Shown here one piece after another: positions 15,580 to 23,441 of a stretch of 64,000 nucleotides of DNA. Origin of the DNA: Bacillota bacterium (GTDB lineage Bacteria; Bacillota; UBA4882; UBA8346); assembly GCA_023402395.1 (NCBI GenBank), contig JAEYGI010000053.1, positions 117,634 to 181,633 of the forward strand, in the 5' to 3' direction. The notes beneath the pieces are model-generated. The model was not told where the DNA came from. It saw only the letters and a list, made by a program, of their open reading frames with translations, and searched no databases. Numbering within the stretch: the first letter of the stretch is position 1; each line of letters opens with the position of its first letter. Position numbers and translations under genes: made by a program.

Positions 15580-15880
15580 AACTTGGCCAGAAGCAAAACC
15601 GCTTCCGCAAGCGTCGGAGAATTTTCAAATGGAATATGGTGTATAATCCAAGGCGTTGGTATCTTGAATTAAGAGAGAACCATTGGGTATTTCCGGATTC
15701 TTTCAATTGTATTTATGCGGTGGCTATTGAATATGACTTCCGGAGTTATTTTTTCATTTGCAAACAGTCGATACGTTGCTTTCGTGGTTGCCCAATTACC
15801 ACAAGCATCGGGAATCGATTTCTTGGGTTGGTTTTCAAGGACCTCGGCCATCAAAATTAATCGAGAATCAGTCGTTGGTC
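15580..15880 (-). pseudogene. decayed Tn5-type (IS4 family) transposase remnant
   Basis: ENQPKKSIPDACGNWATTKATYRLFANEKITPEVIFNSHRINTIERI on the minus strand is the DNA-binding domain at the start of Tn5-type transposases. After YPMVL the frame stops, but a shifted frame continues as LIQDTNALDYT, which is the expected next block (VLAIQDTT.LDYT). It then meets another stop. The DDE core is absent. The frameshift and lost 3' part make it an inactive insertion-sequence relic. The neighbouring 15360-15580 and 15900-16080 stretches hold no other gene that I can see. Confidence 0.75.
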
Positions 15881-16085
15881 ATTGATCGGCACATCGTGAA
15901 ACTCATTACTTACTGATTTTTGTGACTCGGCGCTCATGGGTTCTCCGATTGATTCTTTTTATTTGGTTATTCTTGAGAACCTCTTCGGAAACCTTGTCTT
16001 TGCCCGATTTCTCTTTTTTCTTATTTGATCGATTTGATCAACTTCTCTTAACTCCGGGAAGATAACCGTATTATCTCAATCAATA

Positions 16086-16118
16086 GGAAAGCCGGCTTAC
16101 AGGCCGGCTTTCCACCAT
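16086..16118 (-). terminator. terminator hairpin after the sulfur operon
   Basis: GGAAAGCCGGC pairs with GCCGGCTTTCC, an 11-bp stem just past the last gene of the minus-strand operon. The T run is weak. Confidence 0.6.
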
Positions 16119-16133
16119 ATTCGGAACCCTAAA

Positions 16134-17732
16134 CTAAAAGGCCAACTTAAAACGGTTTTCTTCATCCCGTTGCGCCTGTTGGGTCAAGCCGATCTCCCAG
16201 TCCAGATAGCGCCGCTTCCGGGCCAACCCTTCCTCGCCGTCATAAGCCCATGGGCCGTAATACACATCTTCCTCCCCGGTTAAACGCCTTTCGATTCCGG
16301 ATTCAACCGGGAGGCCAAACCGCCGCCAGTTCCGATTGCCGCCCAGCAAGGCCCGGATATCCCGCCCGTTCCCCTGCAAGGAAGAGGCGACGCTCTGAGC
16401 CAAAATCCCGTCGGCCGAGGTGATGACCACGACCCCTCCTTCGCCCAGTTTGGCGACGAACTCCCCCGCCCGTTCCGGCGAAGTGAAATAGGCGCCGGGA
16501 ATGTGCTGCTTCCGGTATTCAAGGCTGTTATCGACGTCAAAGACCACGGCGGTTCCGGCTTGAAGCAAGGCCTGCAACGAACCAGGTTCAATCCACGGCG
16601 CGGCGTTAGGGGCGGAACGCAATACCCGGATCCGTTCCGGTCCGGTTTCAAGCGGGCTTGAGGCGTCCGGCGCATAGACGAACACTTCATAGCCGCCCAG
16701 TTGGATCAGCCAAGCCGCTGTCGTCAGCGCGCGCACCCCGTCCCAATCCGCCAGCACGATCCGGGAGTTGCGGACTCCGATATAGGTATCGGTGGCCTGA
16801 AGCAGCTGGCCGCCGGGAGCATGGCGCCAATCCGGCAGATGTCCGGCGGCATATTCTTCCGGACCGCGAATATCCAATTTATACAGCGTCCGGTTCTCCC
16901 GCTCCGCCTCGAACCAGGCCAGTCGCTCGGAATCGATCCGGGTTACCCTCGTCGCTTCGGCCAAACGGCGGGCGCGGGCCTGGGCCACGGCCAGGTTTTC
17001 CGGAGAAGGCTGCGGAGCATACCCGCTCGCCCCATGGCGCGGCTCATACCCGGACAAAATCCATTCCTGAAGGCCGCCGTCCAGCACGCGGACCCGGTTG
17101 GGAACCCCCGTGGCGATTAACGTCTGCGCTCCGATAATCCCCCGGGTCCGGCCACCGCAGTTAATCACGATTGAGGTCTCCGGGTCGGGGACCAACTCTC
17201 CGATGCGATAGATCAACTCCGCGCCCGGGCAATCGATCGCTCCGGGAATACTCCGGTTCTGGTACTCTTCGAAAGGCCGGCTATCAATCACGACCAATTT
17301 TTCGGGCTGACCCAGCCGGGAGTGCAGCTCGGCGGAGCTTATCTCCGGCGGATGCCAGGCCGCGTGGACCGCTTCGCCAAATGCCTTGCTGGGCACGTGG
17401 ACGCCGCTGTAAACCTCAAACCCGGCCCGTTCCCAAGCCGCCGTGCCGCCCTCCAAAACCGACACATTGCCATAACCCAAACCGGCCAGCTTGGCGGCTG
17501 CCCGCGGCGCAATTTCCCCAGCCCCATCGGTCACCACGATCCGGGCCGAGCGCCTGGGAACCAACCGGTCGATCAGCGTTTCGATCCGCCCATAGGGAAC
17601 GCAACTGGCGAAGAACAGGTGTTTCTGTCCGAATTGCCCTTCTTCCCGGGCATCGAGAATGGCTAACTCTGCTCCAGCGGCGATCGCCGCCTTCAAGGCG
17701 GTGGCGGTGAGCACCGGATAATTTTCACTCAT
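16134..17732 (-). CDS. four-domain rhodanese-like sulfurtransferase
   Basis: 532 residues with four consecutive rhodanese folds at about 1-110, 130-225, 275-355 and 375-455. Each shows the VIDSRPFEEYQNRSIPGAI- or FDVDNSLEYRKQHIPGAYF-type entry. Only the second has a catalytic cysteine (VINCGGRTRG, about residue 190); the corresponding loops of the others read TDGAGE, ADWDGV and TSADGI. Such proteins carry sulfur as a persulfide. As the last gene of an operon with a DszB-like desulfinase and a sulfonate-type importer, it may handle the sulfur released. GGAG lies before the ATG. The acceptor is unknown. Confidence 0.88.
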   Translation of the reverse strand: MSENYPVLTATALKAAIAAGAELAILDAREEGQFGQKHLFFASCVPYGRIETLIDRLVPRRSARIVVTDGAGEIAPRAAAKLAGLGYGNVSVLEGGTAAWERAGFEVYSGVHVPSKAFGEAVHAAWHPPEISSAELHSRLGQPEKLVVIDSRPFEEYQNRSIPGAIDCPGAELIYRIGELVPDPETSIVINCGGRTRGIIGAQTLIATGVPNRVRVLDGGLQEWILSGYEPRHGASGYAPQPSPENLAVAQARARRLAEATRVTRIDSERLAWFEAERENRTLYKLDIRGPEEYAAGHLPDWRHAPGGQLLQATDTYIGVRNSRIVLADWDGVRALTTAAWLIQLGGYEVFVYAPDASSPLETGPERIRVLRSAPNAAPWIEPGSLQALLQAGTAVVFDVDNSLEYRKQHIPGAYFTSPERAGEFVAKLGEGGVVVITSADGILAQSVASSLQGNGRDIRALLGGNRNWRRFGLPVESGIERRLTGEEDVYYGPWAYDGEEGLARKRRYLDWEIGLTQQAQRDEENRFKLAF

Positions 17733-17762
17733 GGCGTTGCTCCTTATTCATATTCCTTAGGT

Positions 17763-18539
17763 TCAAATCTCAAACAAACCGGCGCTGGTGTTCATGGATT
17801 GAACCAATTGTTGCTTGATCGCCCCAAACTCCGGGCTGTTCCGGCTTCGGGGGCGGGCCAGGGGGATGCGTTGAATCGCGTTGATCTCTCCCGGCCGCTC
17901 GGTCATGACCACCACCCGGTCGCCCAGATAAATGGCTTCCTCAATGTCGTGGGTGATCAGGATCATGGTGGTCCGCTCCGCCAGCCAAATCCGCTCGATC
18001 TCCTCTTGCAGCCGCACCCGGGTCAGCGCGTCCAAAGCGCCGAACGGCTCATCCAACAGCAGCACCTTCGGCTGATACACCAACGCCCGGGCAATGGCGG
18101 CCCGTTGGGCCATTCCCCCCGACAACTGATTCGGATACACCCGGCCGAATCCGTCCAGCCCCACTTTTTCCAGATAGCGTTGCACCTTATCGGCCTTCTG
18201 GGCTTTTTTGCCATTGAGCCCCAGCGCAATATTTTCTTCTACGGTCAACCACGGCAGCAGCCGGTGCTCCTGAAAGATCAGCCCCCGATCCAGTCCGGGG
18301 CGTTCAATCCGCCGGCCGTCAATCATGATCCCGCCCTCATAATCGCTCTCCAGCCCGGCGATCAACCGCAGCAGGGTTGTCTTGCCGCAGCCGCTCGGCC
18401 CGATGATCGACACAAACTCGCCCTTATGGATATTTAGCGAGAATTTTTTAATGGCCATGACTTCCTTGGTTTTCGAATGATAGGTCTTTGACACGTTCTC
18501 GATCGCCACCGCGACCGAGTTGTCCACTCCTGGTCCCAT
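17763..18539 (-). CDS. ABC transporter ATP-binding protein (SsuB/TauB type)
   Basis: 258 residues. Walker A GPSGCGKTTLLRLIAG (about 43-58), the Q-loop IFQEHRLLPW (about 88), signature LSGGMAQRAAIARAL (about 140) and Walker B VLLLDEPFGALD (about 163) followed by the H-loop LITHD are all intact. The HRLLPW after the Q-loop is typical of the nitrate/sulfonate/taurine subfamily. It energises import with the permease encoded just upstream. AAGGAGG precedes the ATG. Genes in this operon are spaced by only about 20-30 bases. Confidence 0.92.
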   Translation of the reverse strand: MGPGVDNSVAVAIENVSKTYHSKTKEVMAIKKFSLNIHKGEFVSIIGPSGCGKTTLLRLIAGLESDYEGGIMIDGRRIERPGLDRGLIFQEHRLLPWLTVEENIALGLNGKKAQKADKVQRYLEKVGLDGFGRVYPNQLSGGMAQRAAIARALVYQPKVLLLDEPFGALDALTRVRLQEEIERIWLAERTTMILITHDIEEAIYLGDRVVVMTERPGEINAIQRIPLARPRSRNSPEFGAIKQQLVQSMNTSAGLFEI

Positions 18540-18566
18540 GAAAGGTCCTCCTTTGCCGATCTCGGG

Positions 18567-19400
18567 CTATTTCCCACTGCCGCTGAAGCTCTTCCGCCAC
18601 CGTAACGCCACTGTCTCGACACGTTTCAGGATCCGGTCCACCGCCAACCCCACCAGACCGATCACGAACATTAAGCCGATCAGTTCATCGGAGAGTAAAA
18701 AGTCCTTGGCCTTGGTCAGCGCATAGCCCAACCCGCTCAACCCGCCGCCGATCATCTCCGCGCCCACCACCGCCATCCAGGAATGACCGGCCGCCAACCG
18801 CAGGCCGGTGAAGATCGAGGGCAGCGCCGACGGGATCACCACTTTGAACAGGAACTTGAAATGGCTCAACTCCAACACCCGGGCCACTTCGACATGATCA
18901 GCGGATACCCCGCGGATTCCCTGCAGGGTGTTGATAAAAATCGGAATGAAAACCGCCTTGCCGATGATCACGTTCTTGGACAGTTCGCCGATGCCGAACC
19001 ACAGTACAATCAGGGGGATCCAAGCGAAGGTCGGAATCTGGCGCACCGCGTCCACCACGGTTCCGACCAGCCGTTCGATGAACTTGGACAAACCGCTCAA
19101 AACGCCGATGACCAGCGCCGTGGTCATCCCCCAGAAATAGCCGCGCAGCACCCGGGTGGCGCTGATGGCGAGGTCGGTCTGGAGCGTTCCGTCGGCGGTG
19201 ATTCGTTCCAGCGCCTGCCAGACTTTGAGCGGCGAAGGCAGCACCGACGGATGGAAGATCCCCAGCAGCGAAGAAACCTGCCAGCCCGTAATAAGCAGGA
19301 TCGGGATGATCAACACCGTGAACCGCGCTTTCAGATCTTCCAGACTGGGCATCTGCCAGCCCGGCTTGGCGGTAACCGCCGTTTCCGTGGCTTTACTCAT
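18567..19400 (-). CDS. ABC transporter permease (SsuC/TauC type)
   Basis: 277 residues with about six hydrophobic segments. The binding-protein-dependent transport signature is in the middle: LQGIRGVSADHVEVARVLELSHFKFLFKVVIPSALPSIFTGLRLAAGHSWMAVVGAEM. This EAA-loop form is characteristic of sulfonate, taurine and nitrate permeases. GGAGG lies before the ATG. It forms the membrane pore with the ATPase at 17763-18539 and is fed by the binding protein at 20544-21542. Confidence 0.9.
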   Translation of the reverse strand: MSKATETAVTAKPGWQMPSLEDLKARFTVLIIPILLITGWQVSSLLGIFHPSVLPSPLKVWQALERITADGTLQTDLAISATRVLRGYFWGMTTALVIGVLSGLSKFIERLVGTVVDAVRQIPTFAWIPLIVLWFGIGELSKNVIIGKAVFIPIFINTLQGIRGVSADHVEVARVLELSHFKFLFKVVIPSALPSIFTGLRLAAGHSWMAVVGAEMIGGGLSGLGYALTKAKDFLLSDELIGLMFVIGLVGLAVDRILKRVETVALRWRKSFSGSGK

Positions 19401-19472
19401 GATGATTCCTCCATTTTGGAAACGTCCGCCGGCCTAAACAAGAGCCGGCGGACAGCTTCAATCAACTTTGGT

Positions 19473-20516
19473 TTAAATCGCGGGAGTCAAAACCTGACCG
19501 GTCTCGGCCAAGGCCGCTTTCAGAAAGCGGCCGTCGGCCCATTTTTCGATGGCGAAATCCTGATCGATAATTCCGAGATCGAACAATAACCGTTTTTGGC
19601 TCTCCAGCGCGAGCAACCCCCGTTCGCTGAGCTCCGTCGCCAGATGCCGGTGAAAATCAAATGGCCGGGAATTGGCGACTTGGCCCGGGGTCCCGTGGGT
19701 CTGCTCGGCAAAAAGCTCCAAAACCTCGGACCGGTTGTGTTTGGCCCATTCGGCGGCCCGCAGCAATTGCTTGATGTATTCAATCACCACTTCCGGGGCT
19801 TCCTCGGCCAAACGCCGGCTGACCGTCAGAATATTGGGGTAGGAGTTGGTGATCGGAAAAACATGGTTGGCATCGGCGCTGATATCATAGATCACTTTAT
19901 AATTGCCGCTATCCAACAGTTTCTGGGCGCGGGTACCCCGGGTATAGATGGCGTCCACTTCCCCGTTTTCGAGGGCCTCGATCTCCCGCTTCCCGGAATT
20001 GCTCCGTTTGTCGGACTGTTGATCAATATAGGCCTCGGTCACCGGAAGCTCCACCAAGGTCACCTCGGCCTTAGTCACGCCGCGGGCGGCTAGGGCGGTT
20101 TCAAATCCGCGCAATGCCGTCGCCTTATAAAAATCGATCAAAAACTCCGGCCGGCTCTGATACCCCAGCTTATGTTGACGCAGCTGTTCCACGGAATCGA
20201 TGGGCGAGTCCGCTTTGACCAAAATATATTGCTTTTGATCCAGAAAGGTCAGTCCGATTAAAAGCAGTTCCTCGCCCCGGGCCTTGGCCCAGAGCGGCGG
20301 AATGTTGCCGCCTTCGCGGAACAGGGCGTCATCGTGATGATTGTAATGAGCGACCCAGCGTTCCCGCGGCAGCGAATACAATAACGAAGCCTTCACTCCG
20401 AGCTTTGATAAACCTTCGTTAATCCAGCCCTTTTTATGCGCGATGAAGCTGGAGTTGCCGACCGGGCAGATGGTGTAGCGAATCTCTTTCCCTTCATATT
20501 TGCCTTGAAGCGACAT
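19473..20516 (-). CDS. DszB-like sulfinate desulfinase (ABC-binding-protein fold, cytoplasmic)
   Basis: 347 residues with the fold of sulfonate-binding proteins but no signal peptide, like DszB, the 2'-hydroxybiphenyl-2-sulfinate desulfinase of Rhodococcus. From memory, DszB uses Cys27, His60 and Arg70 in CPVPN and H...RFGGEIPP contexts. Here Cys17 is in CPVGN, His57 and Arg67 keep the same 10-residue spacing, and Arg67 is in REGGNIPP. The C-terminal IEKWADGRFLKAAL also matches DszB (LDQWAAPEFLNNSL). It would release sulfite from an organic sulfinate. GGAGG precedes the ATG. An alternative is a lipid-free binding-protein paralogue, but conservation of the catalytic residues argues for an enzyme. 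Confidence 0.7.
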   Translation of the reverse strand: MSLQGKYEGKEIRYTICPVGNSSFIAHKKGWINEGLSKLGVKASLLYSLPRERWVAHYNHHDDALFREGGNIPPLWAKARGEELLLIGLTFLDQKQYILVKADSPIDSVEQLRQHKLGYQSRPEFLIDFYKATALRGFETALAARGVTKAEVTLVELPVTEAYIDQQSDKRSNSGKREIEALENGEVDAIYTRGTRAQKLLDSGNYKVIYDISADANHVFPITNSYPNILTVSRRLAEEAPEVVIEYIKQLLRAAEWAKHNRSEVLELFAEQTHGTPGQVANSRPFDFHRHLATELSERGLLALESQKRLLFDLGIIDQDFAIEKWADGRFLKAALAETGQVLTPAI

Positions 20517-20543
20517 GGGCGATTCCTCCCCGCAATTTAGTCA

Positions 20544-21542
20544 TTATTGAAAGAACTGCTTATCGATGAATCTCTTGATGTCAACCCGCTTCTCCGGCTT
20601 GACATCGCCGTGATTGATCAGCCAATCCTGGGTCCGCTCGGCCTCGGCGACCACCGTGGCATAAGAGTGCTCCGGGGTCCAGGTGGCGAACCGGCTTTTC
20701 CAGACGTATTTCGATACTTCCGGCGGAACGCGGCGGATTCTTTGGATGATTGCGGCCGCCTCATCCTGGTTGTTTTTGATCCAGTCGAAGGTCTGATAGC
20801 GAATCTTCAGGTATTTCTTGATCGTATTCGGATACTTGCGGGCAAACGCCGTGGGAGTGATATTGACGTAAACGCCGCCACCCTGAATATACATGGAATC
20901 ATTGCTAGGATGCTCAATCTCCCGGGCCAGGCCGTTAAGGAGCAGGGTCACGACATTGGTCGACGGATGCGATGAGATGGCGTCGATCTCTTTGGCGAGC
21001 AACGCCGCTTTGTACTCGGAAGAAGGAATGTTATAATATTTAAAGTCCACGTTATATTCCCAATTCAGCTTCTCGGCCATTTCAAACAGTACGATCGAGG
21101 CGCATCCCGTCCGGGCGCTGGCGATTTTTTTGCCCTTCAAATCGCTGAAGGACTTCGCCGGCGAATCGGCGGGCACGATGATGCTGACAATTTCCGGGCC
21201 TGGATGCTTGGAAACGTCGACGATCGAAAGGTCATAGCCGTTGGTTTTAAAGACATAGGCCGGATAGAACATCCGCTCCGTGATATGCAGATCGCCCCGT
21301 TCAAAGAGGGCGCCCTCGGTTCCACTGCTCGGCACCTCGGTAATGGTGACTTTGGTGCCGTCCGCCGCGAAGGCTTTATCCAGCCAGCCCTTTTCCCGCG
21401 CGATATAGGTCCAGTCATCGTCCGAAACTTTAAACACTGGCAACGACTCTTTGCCATAACCGGTGACTCCGATCGATAAAACGACCGCCAGAATTAATAA
21501 AAGACTGGCAAAATACTTTCTTCCCCTGACTACGTAGCTCAT
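20544..21542 (-). CDS. ABC transporter substrate-binding protein (sulfonate/taurine type)
   Basis: 332 residues with an N-terminal signal segment (KYFASLLLILAVVLSIGVTGYG). No lipobox is visible, so it may be membrane-anchored by the uncleaved segment or released. The body is an NMT1/SsuA-type binding protein: DLKGKKIASARTGCASIVLFEMAEKLNWEYNVDFKYYNI, EYKAALLAKEIDAISSHPSTNVV. It delivers the substrate to the permease and ATPase encoded downstream. The ATG at 21542 is chosen over the TTG at 21545, with AAGGAGA upstream. It is the first gene after the regulated promoter. The substrate is probably an organosulfur anion. Confidence 0.88.
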   Translation of the reverse strand: MSYVVRGRKYFASLLLILAVVLSIGVTGYGKESLPVFKVSDDDWTYIAREKGWLDKAFAADGTKVTITEVPSSGTEGALFERGDLHITERMFYPAYVFKTNGYDLSIVDVSKHPGPEIVSIIVPADSPAKSFSDLKGKKIASARTGCASIVLFEMAEKLNWEYNVDFKYYNIPSSEYKAALLAKEIDAISSHPSTNVVTLLLNGLAREIEHPSNDSMYIQGGGVYVNITPTAFARKYPNTIKKYLKIRYQTFDWIKNNQDEAAAIIQRIRRVPPEVSKYVWKSRFATWTPEHSYATVVAEAERTQDWLINHGDVKPEKRVDIKRFIDKQFFQ

Positions 21543-21649
21543 CAAATGATTCTCCTTTCAAATTGCCGTCTTGATCAGATTGGGTGGAATCAGATTGGGT
21601 GGATCGTTGGATGCAGCAATGACACCCCCTTTTACCTGAGTTGAACAAA

Positions 21650-21685
21650 TAAAAAAGACCGAGTTCAAAAATTGAAACTCGGTCT
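21650..21685 (-). terminator. terminator in the leader of the sulfur operon
   Basis: On the minus strand AGACCGAGTT pairs with AACTCGGTCT around a loop and is followed by TTTTTT. It lies about 65 bp downstream of the promoter and about 110 bp before the first gene, so it is positioned as an attenuator. The leader does not resemble an S-box or T-box. Confidence 0.7.
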
Positions 21686-21731
21686 CCAATTGTTTGGTCA
21701 ACTTAATTTCGGATTACAAAGAATCATATTA

Positions 21732-21764
21732 AATTCTATCGAATTACTATGATATAATCATAGT
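21732..21764. promoter_or_regulatory. two adjoining palindromic operators at the sulfur operon promoter
   Basis: ACTATGATATAATCATAGT at 21746-21764 is a perfect 19-bp palindrome that covers the -10 box. Directly next to it AATTCTATCGAATT (21732-21745) is a second dyad. Both fit a repressor site, possibly for a cysteine or sulfur regulator such as an Rrf2/CymR-type protein, which is inference. Confidence 0.65.
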
Positions 21765-21785
21765 GATGCTTTCTAAATTTGTCAA
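21757..21785 (-). promoter_or_regulatory. consensus promoter of the sulfur operon
   Basis: Reading on the minus strand: TTGACA (complement of 21780-21785), a 17-bp spacer, TATGAT (complement of 21757-21762). Transcription would begin near 21750. Confidence 0.8.
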
Positions 21786-21792
21786 GGGGTCT

Positions 21793-22047
21793 TTAAGAGA
21801 ACAATTGGATTTTTACCAAAACATTACTAAGCTTGAAACTCCGCATCGAACTTGGCAAGACTTTGCGATGCGTATAGACCTCCGCCTCATTTCCGGCCCT
21901 TTCCAAAATAAAAACCGCTTCATTGCGGTTCTTCAAAACAGCTATCAAAAAATTCGCTCCCGGCCCCGGCAATGCAACAGCCGGTGAATATTCCTGGACG
22001 CAACCAGGGACAACGGCCGGAACACCGTCAGATACAGATAAAGCCAT
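21793..22047 (-). CDS. hypothetical small protein
   Basis: An 84-codon frame beginning MALSVSDGVPAVVPGC and ending LVKIQLFS, with AAGGAGA about 12 bases before the ATG. I recognise no domain; it has a hydrophobic stretch GANFLIAVL and mixed charged residues. It overlaps nothing else and lies upstream of the sulfur operon promoter. It may be a small gene or a chance frame; spacing to the ribosome site is long. Confidence 0.25.
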   Translation of the reverse strand: MALSVSDGVPAVVPGCVQEYSPAVALPGPGANFLIAVLKNRNEAVFILERAGNEAEVYTHRKVLPSSMRSFKLSNVLVKIQLFS

Positions 22048-22162
22048 TGCAAAACCGCTTCTCCTTTCCATTGGTACGATTTTTGGATTTTCACCAATGC
22101 TAAACGATAGACGGATTCCACCCGGTTTTTGTTCCATCCTTCCAGGGAAATATTGTATACAC

Positions 22163-22234
22163 CACCGACGAAAAGTCGAAGGTCGATAATTCCCGTTCAT
22201 CAGCGGGCTTGATCGACCTTCGACTTTTTTAGTG
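22163..22234. terminator. terminator hairpin between the MacB operon and the sulfur operon region
   Basis: AAAGTCGAAGGTCGAT pairs with ATCGACCTTCGACTTT around a loop, with TTTTTT on the plus side and TTTT on the minus side. Probably the terminator of the minus-strand MacAB operon, possibly bidirectional. Confidence 0.75.
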
Positions 22235-22268
22235 TTGCATACTGTTGCAAATTATCTTACCCTATCCG

Positions 22269-23441
22269 TCACTCGTGCCGGAGCGCTTCGATGGGGTTTA
22301 AATTACTCGCTTTATAGGCCGGGTAAACTCCAAAAAACAATCCGACCAGCACCGAAAAGACGAAAGCCACCAGGACCGCTGAGAGCGAAACCGTGATCGC
22401 CCAGCCGATCAGCTTACCCAAGACCAAGGCCAGCGCGCCGCCCCAGAGGATGCCGACCAATCCCCCGGCCAGGCTCAGCGTCACCGCCTCAATCAGAAAT
22501 AGAATCAGGATCTCCTCGGGCTGGGCGCCGATGGCTTTCCGGATTCCGATCTCCCGGATCCGTTCGGTCACCGAGACCAGCATAATATTCATGATCCCGA
22601 TCCCGCCCACCAGGAGCGACACGCCGGCGATTCCGGCCAGGAGCATGGTCATGATGCCGGTCATGTCTTCTGCTGCGCTGAGCACCTCGGCCATATTGTT
22701 GACGTTGAATTTGTCAGCGTCCTCCAACTCTTTCAATAGCGCCTGTTCTACCTGTTCACAGGCGGTTTCGACGTAGGCCGCGTCGGCTACCTGAATGCTG
22801 ATCTCGCTCAGGTTCCGATTGCCGAAAAGGCGGTCCTGAGCGGTAGTCAGCGGCATGAATACCATATTGTCGGCATTGCCGAACCCGCTCTGCCCCTTTT
22901 CGGCCAGAACTCCGATGATCTCGACCCGGACTCCGCCGACTTTCAGCTCGGAGCCGATCGGGTTGATTCCGGGGAACAGTTCGGAGGCGACATACGATCC
23001 GATTACCGCCACGCGGTGCCGCGCCGTGACTTCCTCGTCGTCAAAAAATTGACCATAAGCCACTTTGTAATTTCGCAAGCTGGCATATTCCGGAGTGCAT
23101 CCAATCACCGCGGTGGACATCGCTTGACCGCCGGCCTCGGCCAGCCGTTCACCCCGGGCCGCCGGAGCAATGGTCTCCAAATACTCCGAGGACTCCCGGA
23201 TTAGATCGATGGTGTTGTTATTGATGCTATCGGCGCTGTTGCGTCCAGGCGAGACAACGATCAGATTGGAGCCCATCTCGGCGATCTTCTGCGTAATCTG
23301 ATTTTTGGCCCCCTCGCCCAGTGATACCATGGTGATCACCGCGCCGACGCCAATGATGATCCCCAGCATGGTCAGGAACGACCGCACTTTATTGCTGCGG
23401 AGGTTCTTCATGGCCATCAGGGCGTTTTCGGCAACCTTCAT
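22269..23441 (-). CDS. MacB-type ABC transporter permease
   Basis: 390 residues with the MacB/FtsX layout. One N-terminal membrane helix (FLTMLGIIIGVGAVITMVSLG) comes first, then a large extracytoplasmic MacB_PCD domain (about 40-240), then three C-terminal helices (MLLAGIAGVSLLVGGIGIMNIMLVSVTERIREIGIRKAIGA and onward). It does not pump through a pore but couples ATP hydrolysis to extrusion with an adaptor. Its start overlaps the ATPase stop by 4 bases. Likely substrates are peptides, lipids or drugs. Confidence 0.92.
   Translation of the reverse strand: MKVAENALMAMKNLRSNKVRSFLTMLGIIIGVGAVITMVSLGEGAKNQITQKIAEMGSNLIVVSPGRNSADSINNNTIDLIRESSEYLETIAPAARGERLAEAGGQAMSTAVIGCTPEYASLRNYKVAYGQFFDDEEVTARHRVAVIGSYVASELFPGINPIGSELKVGGVRVEIIGVLAEKGQSGFGNADNMVFMPLTTAQDRLFGNRNLSEISIQVADAAYVETACEQVEQALLKELEDADKFNVNNMAEVLSAAEDMTGIMTMLLAGIAGVSLLVGGIGIMNIMLVSVTERIREIGIRKAIGAQPEEILILFLIEAVTLSLAGGLVGILWGGALALVLGKLIGWAITVSLSAVLVAFVFSVLVGLFFGVYPAYKASNLNPIEALRHE

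Noticed and set aside
18783..19589. 268-codon plus-strand frame
   Set aside because: It lies opposite the SsuC-type permease and has no ribosome site; codon pattern mirrors the real gene.
21652..21750. S-box or T-box riboswitch in the sulfur operon leader
   Set aside because: No SAM-I core, no T-box UGGN bulge or specifier hairpin; only a short leader and terminator.
21763..21987. Plus-strand frame of 74 codons at the sulfur operon promoter
   Set aside because: It overlaps the promoter of the divergent operon, has no ribosome site and no recognisable sequence.
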